Shown here: one piece after another, positions 35,278 to 43,303 of the stretch
How the letters are laid out: each line of letters starts with the position of its first letter
Position numbering within the stretch: the first letter of the stretch is position 1
Assembly (NCBI RefSeq): GCF_947492405.1
Contig: NZ_CANLMP010000003.1
Span: 434,001 to 498,000 of the forward strand
Direction: 5' to 3'
From: an uncultured Aquimarina sp.
GTDB taxonomy: Bacteria; Bacteroidota; Bacteroidia; Flavobacteriales; Flavobacteriaceae
DNA: 64,000 bases
Program-made: the position numbers and the translations under genes
The notes under the pieces: model-generated
Databases searched by the model: none
What the model saw: only the letters and a program-made list of their open reading frames with translations
Told to the model about the DNA's origin: nothing

Positions 35278-36087
35278 ATGATATCAAAAGAATTTTTAGA
35301 AGAATATTCTCTTTTTAGAAAGTTCAAAATAGACACTTTGAGTAATGATTTAAGAAATTGGAAATACAAAACTCCAATTAACATGAAATGTCAGGAGTGC
35401 GATGGTACCAACCAGACATTTAATATGATTAATGAGTATTGGTACGATGGACATAATGATACAAATGGAAGAGCTGAGAATAGGGTTTTTGATCTACGAT
35501 ATTTATGTGAATCTTGTAAAGTCTTTGAAAGAAGGTTTTTTATTTATATTAACAAAGACGTAAGTATGATGCATAAAGTAGGGCAATATCCTGAATGGGA
35601 AATCAAAATGGATAAAAACCTAGAAAAAAGACTGCATAAACATTCTAAAACTTTTAGAAAAGGATTAGTATGTGAGTCGCAAGGATATGGAATAGGAGCT
35701 TTTTCCTATTACAGAAGAATAACAGAGGAAATAATTGATGAACTATTAGAATCTATATCTGAATTAATTGAAGAAGAACATAAAATAGAATATCAAGAAG
35801 CTCTGGAAAAAACAAAAAATACGAGAGTCACACAAGAGAAAATAGACTTAGTTAAGGATTTACTACCAACTATACTTAAACCAAAAGGAATGAATCCATT
35901 AGGCGTACTTCATAGTGAATTGAGTGAAGGATTGCATGCGGAGTCCGATGAGGCTTGTCTAGAAAATGCAAATCATATAAAAAGTATTTTAACCTTTTTA
36001 ATAAATCAAATAATACAAAGTAAAGAATCGGCAAGAAGCTTTACGAATAGTATGAAGTCATTATTGGATAAAAAAGCTGCAAAATAA
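35278..36087 (+). CDS. Zinc-ribbon protein with DUF4145/HEPN-like helical domain
   Basis: 269 residues, cytoplasmic. Cys38-x2-Cys41 and Cys77-x2-Cys80 form a zinc ribbon (MKCQECDGT ... LCESCKVF). The rest is helical: GYGIGAFSYYRRITEEIIDE near 138 and NPLGVLHSELSEGLHAESDE near 206 resemble the two conserved patches of DUF4145-type C-terminal domains found in nucleic-acid or restriction-associated proteins. A HEPN R-x4-6-H motif is not obvious. Function unknown. It stands alone; the first conserved RNA element of this window begins directly after its stop codon. Confidence 0.6.
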   Translation: MISKEFLEEYSLFRKFKIDTLSNDLRNWKYKTPINMKCQECDGTNQTFNMINEYWYDGHNDTNGRAENRVFDLRYLCESCKVFERRFFIYINKDVSMMHKVGQYPEWEIKMDKNLEKRLHKHSKTFRKGLVCESQGYGIGAFSYYRRITEEIIDELLESISELIEEEHKIEYQEALEKTKNTRVTQEKIDLVKDLLPTILKPKGMNPLGVLHSELSEGLHAESDEACLENANHIKSILTFLINQIIQSKESARSFTNSMKSLLDKKAAK

Positions 36088-36090
36088 AAC

Positions 36091-36252
36091 TGTATACAAG
36101 AAACGTTACCTTGACTTTGGCATAAGATTTGATACTATAAAAGTGTATAGAATTTATCAAAATCTTGTGTGAGGACATTGGTTCAAAGAACTAAAGATAG
36201 TACGGGAAAAAGATAAGAAAAACGCTCGAGTATAACTCCGAGCGTTTTTTTA
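36091..36252 (+). ncRNA. Candidate structured small RNA, copy 1 (diverged)
   Basis: Carries TGTGAGGACATT at 36169-36180 and CTAAAGATAGTAC at 36191-36203, as in the two tandem copies near 39 kb. Between them is GTTC-AAA-GAAC, a hairpin in the same place as GTCT-AA-AGAC there. TTATC (36154-36158) pairs with GATAA (36212-36216) as closing stem, and a 5' arm TGTATAC/GTGTATA can form with wobbles. It ends in a strong terminator. It starts within a few bases of a stop codon, so it may be processed from that mRNA; an alternative is a promoter near TTGACT at 36111 and TACTAT at 36133, giving a shorter RNA. Confidence 0.6.
36219..36252 (+). terminator. Intrinsic terminator of RNA copy 1
   Basis: CGCTCG and CGAGCG pair, with an extra AGT/ACT extension and a T-run of seven. 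It lies between the RNA element and the small MscS gene. Confidence 0.85.
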
Positions 36253-36309
36253 TGAATATCGATTAAGACTGAATTTCTTTTCCTATTTTTAGGTGTAATT
36301 AAAAGAAAT

Positions 36310-37128
36310 ATGGATAGAATACATGAATACCTGGAGATCGCTGTTGATAAGATTGTGTTTTTTGCACCCAGGATTATTGGAGCCACATTAGTACTTTGGA
36401 TAGGGTTTAAAATTATTAAGAAAATACTTAAGTTGATAGAAGCAGCTTTAAAGCGCATGAATATATCAGATACGATGCGGCCGTTTCTTACTTCAATTAT
36501 ATCTGTATTATTAAAAATAGCCATTCTTTTTATTGTTATTTCTATTTTAGGTGCTGACCTATCTGGTTTCGTAGCGATTTTGGCAGCAATTAGTTTTGCG
36601 ATAGGACTTTCTCTGCAAGGAAGTTTGGGTAATTTTGCATCAGGAATATTAATTATGTTTCTAAAACCATATCAGTTAGAAGACTGGATAGAAGTAGATG
36701 AAAAATTCGGGAAAGTAAAGGAGATCGGAATTTTTAGCACTACTGTAAAAACGCCAGGTAATAAAGTTCTGATTATTCCTAATTCTAAAATCACGGATGA
36801 TGTGGTAACAAATTACTCTAGAGAAGGGGTTATAAGGTTAGAAATTATAGTTACTATGCCCTATAGCGAGGATTTTCCGAAAGTAAAAAAGATTATAGAA
36901 GATACATTAAAACCTGTAGAGAAAATATTAGATACTCCTACTACGGAGATAGGTATAGAAAATTTTGACTCGCATAGCGTTTTAATAGCAGTAAGGCCAT
37001 ATGTGAAACCAGATGACTTTTGGGAAGTCACCTTTATTGCGCATCAGGAGATTAAAAGAGCTTTCAGTGAACACAATATCAAGGTAGCATACTCGGAAGG
37101 TGTGGAATTAGGAAACATAGGTGTTTAG
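36310..37128 (+). CDS. Small-conductance mechanosensitive channel (MscS family)
   Basis: 272 residues, close to the size of E. coli MscS. Three membrane helices: about 12-34, 58-80 and the pore helix AISFAIGLSLQGSLGNFASG with the Ala/Gly packing that lines the pore. The beta domain begins ILIMFLKPYQLEDWIEVDEK and contains VLIIPNSKITDDVVTNYSR. The channel opens under membrane tension to release solutes in osmotic downshock. A -7-like TATTTTTA lies before the start, downstream of the RNA copy 1 terminator, so it probably has its own promoter. The start at 36310 fits the family opening. Confidence 0.93.
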   Translation: MDRIHEYLEIAVDKIVFFAPRIIGATLVLWIGFKIIKKILKLIEAALKRMNISDTMRPFLTSIISVLLKIAILFIVISILGADLSGFVAILAAISFAIGLSLQGSLGNFASGILIMFLKPYQLEDWIEVDEKFGKVKEIGIFSTTVKTPGNKVLIIPNSKITDDVVTNYSREGVIRLEIIVTMPYSEDFPKVKKIIEDTLKPVEKILDTPTTEIGIENFDSHSVLIAVRPYVKPDDFWEVTFIAHQEIKRAFSEHNIKVAYSEGVELGNIGV

Positions 37129-37208
37129 TTTAAAGTCACAGCTTTTTATAACTGATAAAACGTGTGGCATTTTTTTTGTTGCTATCTATTTAGTAAAAAC
37201 ATTATAAT

Positions 37209-38630
37209 GTGAAATCGTATTTTATTAAAATTGTTCTGTTTTGTGTGTTTCTATACTCAGGCGCAAATATGTATAGCCAAACCACATTAAAATTAAAAAA
37301 AGGCGAAATAGTTGATTCTCTTTCTGTGCCTTCCAGCGAAGGAAGTTATTATAGCATATATCTACCCAAATCTTTTGACCTAACTAAAAGCTGGCCAATA
37401 CTTTTTGGATTTAACTCTAATAATAGTACGAATACTATAACAACTCTTTTTAGAAAAGCTGCAGAGGAGCTAGGGTTTATAGTAGTGGTAACTAATTTTT
37501 CGAAAAAATCAAGTATTAACGAAAAATCGAAATACGTTGCTTTTTTTATGGAGCATATTTTCAACCTTTTTCCAATTCAAAAAAGAAGAGTTTATGTAGT
37601 AGGGACTGGTAATAATGGACCTTTAAATAGTCTATTGCCACTTATTTATAAAGAATTTAATGGAGTGATAGCAATAGGGAATAGTTACTACTATAATGAA
37701 TCTGTAAAAGTGCGAAGGGACTTTTCTTATATAGGAATGGTTGGTAATAAAAATTTTAGATATCAAGATTTTTTCAACACGAAAAAGTACTTAAGAAGAC
37801 GAGCCGTAATTTCTGATATTTATACATATCAGGGAAATGAAGAACTTCCTTCAGAAGATTTAATGGTAAAAGCATTGACTTCTTTTACATTACAAGATAT
37901 GTTAAAAGGTAAAATACAAACGGATTCTACCTGGGTTAAGAACGTTTTTAATAAAGACTTTGAAGAAGTAACTTTATTGAAAACACAAGGTAAATATTTG
38001 GTAGCCTATGACGAGCTAACCAGAATGAGAAATCGGTATCGCTTATTTTTTGATATTGATGAACTTAAAGAAGAACAAAAGAAAATCAGAAAAATTGATA
38101 ATTACAAAAAAGAGAAAAGACTTAGATCTAAGTATCATACTAAAGAAAAATTATTGAGACAGACATTTATTTTTTCATTAGAAGAAGATATAGAACTAAA
38201 TCAATACAATAATTTAGGTTGGTGGCAATATAGAATGAGTGAGCTTGATAAGCTAGCAAAAGACAAAGAAAAGTATGCAAGTGATATGGTGCTGAGAATA
38301 AGAGATTTTCTTAAGAATGTATTGTTAGATTATAAAAAAAGTACAGCTAAAGAAGAAAAAGAAATAGACCGAAAAATATTTGTAAACATTTTATGTACCA
38401 TAATTGATAAAAATGATTTTGAATCCTACCTAAAAATTATTTCTCTAAGCGCTATCGACCAAGATAATACAACTGCTCTTTTTTATTTAGAAAAAATGCT
38501 TCAGAATGGATATAAAGAACTAGAACCACTTTATGAGATAGAAGGTACTTTAGCCTTAAGAGTATCCAAAGAGTATAATAATGTTATCAAAAAGTACTTA
38601 GGGACTTCAAAATATTTTATGTTTAATTGA
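37209..38630 (+). CDS. Degenerate alpha/beta-hydrolase (esterase-like), probably inactive
   Basis: 473 residues, GTG start at 37209; the ATG two bases upstream is immediately followed by a stop in its own frame. Signal peptide to about residue 24. Residues of about 35-200 follow the esterase-D/PHB-depolymerase layout (YYSIYLPKSFDLTKSWPILF). At the nucleophile elbow, normally GxSxG, the sequence is VVGTGNNGPLNSL without Ser, and the oxyanion-hole His is replaced by Asn (FGFNSNNS). The C-terminal half (about 240-473) is helical and strongly charged. It probably lost catalysis and acts as a binding or structural protein. Function unknown. Confidence 0.65.
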   Translation: MKSYFIKIVLFCVFLYSGANMYSQTTLKLKKGEIVDSLSVPSSEGSYYSIYLPKSFDLTKSWPILFGFNSNNSTNTITTLFRKAAEELGFIVVVTNFSKKSSINEKSKYVAFFMEHIFNLFPIQKRRVYVVGTGNNGPLNSLLPLIYKEFNGVIAIGNSYYYNESVKVRRDFSYIGMVGNKNFRYQDFFNTKKYLRRRAVISDIYTYQGNEELPSEDLMVKALTSFTLQDMLKGKIQTDSTWVKNVFNKDFEEVTLLKTQGKYLVAYDELTRMRNRYRLFFDIDELKEEQKKIRKIDNYKKEKRLRSKYHTKEKLLRQTFIFSLEEDIELNQYNNLGWWQYRMSELDKLAKDKEKYASDMVLRIRDFLKNVLLDYKKSTAKEEKEIDRKIFVNILCTIIDKNDFESYLKIISLSAIDQDNTTALFYLEKMLQNGYKELEPLYEIEGTLALRVSKEYNNVIKKYLGTSKYFMFN

Positions 38631-38735
38631 TGATTTTTTGATTTTTTTGTGTATTTCAACGATGTTAGTTAACATTTAATCGTTATTTTGTTAATAACTT
38701 TTTATTTGATTACGGTTTTCGTTTAAAAATTACTA

Positions 38736-38743
38736 TATCTTTA
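38736..38743 (+). promoter_or_regulatory. -7-like element of RNA copy 2
   Basis: TATCTTTA, one base from TAnnTTTG. RNA copy 2 begins about 14-20 bases downstream. The -33 region is weak. Confidence 0.4.
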
Positions 38744-38756
38744 TAACACGTAAAAT

Positions 38757-38957
38757 ATATATGATGTGCGTTATATAAATTAACATATCAAGAAATATGA
38801 CGATATGGATTTGAAATTTTAATTTGGAATGCACATTGGGATAAATTAAGTGTGAGGACATTAGTCTAAAGACCCCAAATCTAAAAACTAAAGAGAGTAC
38901 ATAATTTGCCCGATAACAGAAAGCGACCTTTGTATAAGGTTGCTTTTCTTTTTTTTG
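38757..38957 (+). ncRNA. Candidate structured small RNA, copy 2
   Basis: Estimated 200-nt RNA. The 5' domain is closed by GATGTGC (38763-38769) and GCACATT (38831-38837). The 3' domain is closed by GGG/CCC and AATTA (38844-38848) with TAATT (38902-38906), and contains TGTGAGGACATTAGTCT, the hairpin GTCT-AA-AGAC, then CCCCAAATCT and CTAAAGAGAGTAC. A terminator hairpin follows. It aligns with copy 3 along its length, apart from variable loops. It has no start codon with a plausible frame and no same-strand gene follows, so it is a trans-acting or free RNA rather than a leader. 5' end estimated from the -7 element. Confidence 0.75.
38919..38957 (+). terminator. Intrinsic terminator of RNA copy 2
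   Basis: AGAAAGC-GACCT and AGGT-TGCTTTTCT pair with small bulges, followed by an eight-base T-run. Confidence 0.8.
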
Positions 38958-39106
38958 ATTCTGTCTGTTCTGTTATTTTATGTTAAATCAGGGAATTAAT
39001 GAACAAAAAATCGAGCGACAATTTCTTTCTTAGATCTATATAAAGTGAAAAAATGAATAAATTTGTGTATTTCATCGAATATTTGTGTTTTTTATCGCTG
39101 TTTATT

Positions 39107-39137
39107 TTGTGTTAACAATTTTTTTACAATATATTTA
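39107..39137 (+). promoter_or_regulatory. Promoter of RNA copy 3
   Basis: TTG at 39107-39109 and TATATTTA at 39130-39137 are separated by 20 bases, close to the Bacteroidota -33/-7 arrangement. RNA copy 3 begins about 10-20 bases downstream. Confidence 0.5.
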
Positions 39138-39147
39138 CATCAACTTA

Positions 39148-39345
39148 AAAACACTATGATGTATGGCCAGAATTAACATTTTAAACTGTATGACGGTACG
39201 GATTTAAAATTTTAGTTTGGAATACGTCAGGGCTCGTTAGGTGTGAGGACATTAGTCTGAAAGACCCCAAATCTTGAAGCTAAAGAGAGTACGTAATTTG
39301 CCCTAAAATTGATGAAAGCGTTCCCAAAAGGAGCGCTTTTATATT
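39148..39345 (+). ncRNA. Candidate structured small RNA, copy 3
   Basis: Same organisation as copy 2. The 5' domain closes with GATGTAT (39158-39164) and ATACGTC (39222-39228), replacing GATGTGC/GCACATT but still pairing. The 3' domain closes with AGGGC (39229-39233) and GCCCT (39300-39304), and contains TGTGAGGACATTAGTCT, a one-base-longer loop, CCCCAAATCT and CTAAAGAGAGTAC. Unpaired parts such as ATGACG, GGATTT and TTTGGAAT are also shared. It ends in its own terminator, just before the end of the convergent DJ-1-like gene, so it cannot be a leader. Confidence 0.75.
39314..39345 (+). terminator. Intrinsic terminator of RNA copy 3
   Basis: AAAGCG-T-TCC and GGA-G-CGCTTTT pair around CAAAA; a T-rich tail follows. 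It may also serve the convergent DJ-1-like gene. Confidence 0.75.
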
Positions 39346-39361
39346 TTAACAAATTTATTGT

Positions 39362-40123
39362 TTATTTCGAAATTACTAAATGAGGCACTTGATCTAATTT
39401 CCAGTCAATTACAAGTCCTCCAGCTAATGATTTGGCAATTTCTACTCCGTATAGATATTCACACAAGTATAAGGCTGCCTCAAAACTTTTCGCACCACCT
39501 GCAGATGTAATGTATTTTCCATCGTGAACAAATAAAACGTCTTTTCTGATATCAAGATCAGGAAACATATTACGCATTTTATCTATATCACTCGGAAAGG
39601 TTGTAGAAACTACATCGTTTAGTATTCCTGCTTTGGCTAAGACAAAAGCCCCATCACAATGTGAAGTCATATAAATAGCAGTTTGGTCTACTTTTTTTAC
39701 AAAATCAATCATAGCCGTATCTTCTAAATCTGTATCTAGATGATGTTCTGCAGAGGGTACAACCAGAATATCAATTTTTGGTAAAGCGTCTTTTAAATAA
39801 TTATAATCAGGTATGATCCTAACACCTTCAAAAGTTGTGATAGGAGCATCAGTATTTGCGACCGTAAAAACATTCATCTGCTTAATGTTTTTACGATATT
39901 GTGTATGCTGAAAAATATCAAAAGGTGCGGTAAACTCTGTATTGTAGGTGCCATCCATTATAAGGAAAGCTACATTATAACGGTTGGGTTCTAGTTTAGG
40001 AAATGTCTTTTTGTTTTCGACGATTTCAATTTGTTTTTCTGTATTTAGAGCAGGTTTTTTCTGGTTTTTTTCTTGACAACCAATAACTATTATAGATAGA
40101 ATGATGTATACTATATGTTTCAT
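39362..40123 (-). CDS. DJ-1/PfpI family lipoprotein
   Basis: 253 residues, lipobox ending at Cys16 (IIVIGC). The GATase1-like fold starts YNVAFLIMDGTYNTEFTAPF, as in the N-terminal half of GlxA-type regulators, and has TSHCDGAFVLAKAG near residue 155 with the nucleophile Cys at the elbow. ITSAGGAKSFEAALYLCEYL completes the domain. No AraC DNA-binding domain follows. A lipid-anchored periplasmic member of this family is unusual; the reaction is unknown. It lies 11 bases after the MFS gene, in one transcript, so a joint role in handling an exported compound is possible. Confidence 0.8.
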   Translation of the reverse strand: MKHIVYIILSIIVIGCQEKNQKKPALNTEKQIEIVENKKTFPKLEPNRYNVAFLIMDGTYNTEFTAPFDIFQHTQYRKNIKQMNVFTVANTDAPITTFEGVRIIPDYNYLKDALPKIDILVVPSAEHHLDTDLEDTAMIDFVKKVDQTAIYMTSHCDGAFVLAKAGILNDVVSTTFPSDIDKMRNMFPDLDIRKDVLFVHDGKYITSAGGAKSFEAALYLCEYLYGVEIAKSLAGGLVIDWKLDQVPHLVISK

Positions 40124-40134
40124 AATATTTTTTC

Positions 40135-41364
40135 TTAAACAGGTTTTAATCTGTGTTTAGTATTTTCTTTATTCACTTTTAGTTTTACAATGAACAGTAA
40201 AAATGTTCCAATTGCAGCGATTCCAGTCATTAATAACCAAGCATTATTGTAACCATATTGATTAATAAACTGCATACCTGAATTATGTCCGAATATATGA
40301 GCTAAAGAAAAAGACATACTATACAGGCCCATATAAGCGCCTTGTTTTCCTCTTTTGGATCTCTCCAAGGCGAATGCATTTCCGAAAGGAAACGAAATCA
40401 TTTCGCCAATAGTAGCTATGATCATACCTATAACAACAATGCCTACCCATGGAGTAACTAGTAATAGTACAAAACTAATTCCAGTAAGAATAAATCCACC
40501 AATCACACTTCCGATTTTGGAGAATGAAGTAGATTCTAGATATGCTATTAAAGGCATTTCAAAAATAAAAATTAAAGCCCCATTTAATGCCAAAATCAGA
40601 CCTATATTTCTTTCAGATAAAAAGTGTACTTCTTTATAATACAAAGGAATCGTTGAGAAGTACTGCACAAATATAAATCCAAATAAAGCTAATGCAATGA
40701 GAAAAAGGATATAAACACCATCGCTGTGAGCAGGAGTAGGATTGTCTACTACAACTTCTTTATCAATTATTCTTGCTTTTTTAGGATGTAATGTTTTAAT
40801 CATAATAAAACCGGCAATAATACACGTAATTCCATCTATCCAAAATAATCCAGAATAACCAATGGTAGTAATGATTAAACCTCCTAAAGCCGGACCCATT
40901 GAGAATCCCAGGTTTATGGCTAATCTGATAAAAGTTAATGATCGTGTTTTGTTTTCAGGTTTGCTATAAGCACTTAGTGCAACAAAAAATGCTGGACGTG
41001 CAGCATCCGCTATTGCGATTAAAACAAAGAAACTGATACAGATACTCCAGAAACTGGAAAAATATTGAACAATAAAAAATGAAATACCAGTTAATAAAAG
41101 AGATCCTAAAATTACTTTATAATATCCAATTTGATCACTTAACTTGCCTCCAATCCATGCGCCTAATAAAGAACCTAAACCATAACTGGTCATTACCCAA
41201 CCAATTTGACTTAAAGAAAAACATAGATCATCGGATAGATACAAGGATAAAAATGGAATAACAGTAGCACCAATTCTGTTAATCAAAGTTATAAGTGCTA
41301 ACCACCAAACTTCCTTTGATAAACCAGAAAAAGTATCTATATAATTTAGTAAAAGTTTCTTCAA
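40135..41364 (-). CDS. MFS transporter
   Basis: 409 residues with about 12 membrane helices. The loop between helices 2 and 3 reads GSLLGAWIGGKLSDQIGYYK, the family motif A, and AINLGFSMGPALGGLII near residue 150 corresponds to the antiporter-type motif C region. The pattern fits drug/proton efflux proteins of the MdtH type. The substrate cannot be read. It heads a two-gene unit with the DJ-1-like lipoprotein and diverges from the DUF1684 gene. Confidence 0.88.
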   Translation of the reverse strand: MKKLLLNYIDTFSGLSKEVWWLALITLINRIGATVIPFLSLYLSDDLCFSLSQIGWVMTSYGLGSLLGAWIGGKLSDQIGYYKVILGSLLLTGISFFIVQYFSSFWSICISFFVLIAIADAARPAFFVALSAYSKPENKTRSLTFIRLAINLGFSMGPALGGLIITTIGYSGLFWIDGITCIIAGFIMIKTLHPKKARIIDKEVVVDNPTPAHSDGVYILFLIALALFGFIFVQYFSTIPLYYKEVHFLSERNIGLILALNGALIFIFEMPLIAYLESTSFSKIGSVIGGFILTGISFVLLLVTPWVGIVVIGMIIATIGEMISFPFGNAFALERSKRGKQGAYMGLYSMSFSLAHIFGHNSGMQFINQYGYNNAWLLMTGIAAIGTFLLFIVKLKVNKENTKHRLKPV

Positions 41365-41466
41365 TGTATTGGAAGTTGGTTTATTAATAACCGATAAAAG
41401 TAACTTTTTGTCGAAAAACTATATACAATTTTAGAGAATATTAACGTGTTTATTACTAATGCTTTG

Positions 41467-41474
41467 TATTTTTG
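41467..41474 (+). promoter_or_regulatory. TAnnTTTG -7 element before the DUF1684 gene
   Basis: TATTTTTG matches the Bacteroidota -7 consensus exactly and lies 16 bases before the GTG start, which would give a very short leader. Confidence 0.5.
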
Positions 41475-41490
41475 CAAAAAATAGGGGACA

Positions 41491-42105
41491 GTGTACAGAT
41501 TATCTTTTTTATTAATGCTATTCTTTAGTCATATAGGGGCTCAGGATTCTACAACTATTAAAAAAATATTGACATTTCAGGAAGAGCTTAACAAAGAGTT
41601 TGCTTCTGAAGAAAAATCACCGTTAACACCAAAAGATTTTAAAACATTTAAGGAGTTAGAGTTTTTTGATATTGATACTACATATAGTGTTTTGGCTAAG
41701 TTTATTCGTACACCATACGAAACCCCTTTTATTATGAAAACGACTACGAATAGAGAACCCGTATATGTCAAGTATGGTGAAGCTCATTTTGTACTCCAGG
41801 AAAAAGAATGGATATTGAATATATACCAAAGTCAAGGGTTAAAAACACAACCTGAGTATGAAGATTATCTTTTCCTTCCTTTTACCGATTTAAGTAATGG
41901 AGAAACTAGTTATGGAGGAGGACGTTTTATGGATCTTAGAATCCCTGAAAAGGATATGATTCTAATTGATTTTAATACTGCATATAATCCATATTGTGCA
42001 TACAGTGCTAGGTATTCTTGTCCAATTCCTCCAGAAGAAAATCATTTAGAACTAGAGATTCCTGTAGGCGTTAAGAAGTATAATAAACACGAAGCAAGTA
42101 AATAA
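41491..42105 (+). CDS. DUF1684 family secreted protein
   Basis: 204 residues, GTG start at 41491; no ATG fits the signal peptide (RLSFLLMLFFSHIGAQ). FLPFTDLSNGETSYGGGRFM near 132 and LIDFNTAYNPYCAYSARYSC near 160 are the conserved core of DUF1684, whose last part contains CPIPPEENHLELEIPVG. The Cys and Pro pattern is kept in the family. The biochemical role is not established. Single gene with a strong terminator. Confidence 0.85.
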   Translation: MYRLSFLLMLFFSHIGAQDSTTIKKILTFQEELNKEFASEEKSPLTPKDFKTFKELEFFDIDTTYSVLAKFIRTPYETPFIMKTTTNREPVYVKYGEAHFVLQEKEWILNIYQSQGLKTQPEYEDYLFLPFTDLSNGETSYGGGRFMDLRIPEKDMILIDFNTAYNPYCAYSARYSCPIPPEENHLELEIPVGVKKYNKHEASK

Positions 42106-42106
42106 A

Positions 42107-42140
42107 AAAAAGCGCTCTGATAATTTCAGAGCGCTTTTAG
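42107..42140. terminator. Bidirectional intrinsic terminator
   Basis: AAAGCGCTCTGA pairs with TCAGAGCGCTTT around TAATT; A-tract before and T-tract after. It separates the convergent DUF1684 and porin genes. Confidence 0.85.
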
Positions 42141-42172
42141 CATAAACAAACAATATATTAAACTATAATATA

Positions 42173-43303
42173 TTAAAACTTATAGATAGCACCAAGTACA
42201 AAAGACGACAAGCTCTTTTTAGGGTCTCCATCATTATCCGGGAATGTGTCTTCAGATGTTGAATCCAATCTTAACTCAGGTTTTAGTGTAAGATTTCCAA
42301 TATCATAACTTCCGGTTAAGGTTGCAGCAATAACGCTCCCATCTCCATCAGCATCTGTTACTAAAGCTCCGGCACCATCTTCGAATTCAGCAAAATACTC
42401 TCCTCTTAATCCTAAAGTGAATTTTTCGGCAACCTTAAATTGTGGGTATAATGCTACTCCATAAAATCCAGATGCATCAGCATCACCTTGATCTTCTGTG
42501 GTTAAATATGTTGCATTAACTCCTAAATAAAATTTTTCTGCAAGATCCCACCCTGTTGTTAAATCAGCTTGAAATGTAGGTCCTACTTGTCCTGGTTCTC
42601 CTTCGTTTCCGTATCTGAAGTTTAGGTAAGCACTACCGTTATCAGCAGAATATCCTATCTGAGCTCCAAAAATATAAGTATCAAATGGATTGTTTTCTGT
42701 ATAATCTGTAGGATTCATAACCGCTACCATTGCAGACCAATTATCGTTAATCGCAAAATCAGCCTTCAATCCTGTATGAGAGAAAGGCCCATAAGAGAAC
42801 ATATAAGAAGTAGAATAGTTGAAGTTTCCTGTTGGAGAGATTACTTCATATCCAAGATATGTATTGAAGTTACCAAAAGTAAGTTTGAACTTTTCAGTTA
42901 CATTCCAGTATGCATATAATTGGTTAATTATATTAGCAGTTGCATCACCAGTTCTGTTTCCTGCTGCATCAAAAACACCTGAATTAAAAGTTGCATCTGT
43001 ACCTCTTTGACCATATACTAGATCAGCTACAAATCCTACTTTTTCTCCTTCATAACCAAGAATTACATTAGCCATACCTAGAGCAAATCCGGATTGATTA
43101 GCAAAAGAAGTTGTAGGTGCTGTAGAATTGTCATTTTGTGCTCCAAAATTATATCTAAAATATCCATCTACAGATCCGTTAACAGAAAAGTTATCGAACC
43201 ATTTTTTTTCTTCCTCCTCTTGTGCGATTGACGTAAAGCTAATTAGCGCTAAAGAAAAAAGACATACTTTATTAAAAAGTTTTGTTACGGTTTTTGTTTT
43301 CAT
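42173..43303 (-). CDS. Outer-membrane beta-barrel porin (Bbp2/OmpL-like)
   Basis: 376 residues from the ATG at 43303; an in-frame ATG 9 bases upstream is possible. Signal peptide ending SIAQ. Alternating strand pattern throughout: FSVNGSVDGYFRYNFGAQ, FALGMANVILGYEGEKVGFV, YWNVTEKFKLTFGNFNTYLG, GPFSHTGLKADFAINDNWS and a last strand ending in SFVLGAIYKF with terminal Phe. The segment ANVILGYEGEKVGFVADLVY is typical of Bbp2 porins, which in Bacteroidota often accompany PII and ammonium-transport genes. Here the PII gene lies upstream on the same strand, but separated by a terminator. Confidence 0.85.
   Translation of the reverse strand: MKTKTVTKLFNKVCLFSLALISFTSIAQEEEEKKWFDNFSVNGSVDGYFRYNFGAQNDNSTAPTTSFANQSGFALGMANVILGYEGEKVGFVADLVYGQRGTDATFNSGVFDAAGNRTGDATANIINQLYAYWNVTEKFKLTFGNFNTYLGYEVISPTGNFNYSTSYMFSYGPFSHTGLKADFAINDNWSAMVAVMNPTDYTENNPFDTYIFGAQIGYSADNGSAYLNFRYGNEGEPGQVGPTFQADLTTGWDLAEKFYLGVNATYLTTEDQGDADASGFYGVALYPQFKVAEKFTLGLRGEYFAEFEDGAGALVTDADGDGSVIAATLTGSYDIGNLTLKPELRLDSTSEDTFPDNDGDPKKSLSSFVLGAIYKF

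Noticed and set aside
36091..36310. RNA copy 1 as a classical riboswitch for mscS
   Set aside because: A strong terminator with a separate -7-like element before mscS, and the two other copies without downstream genes, favour an independent RNA. A cis effect is not fully excluded.
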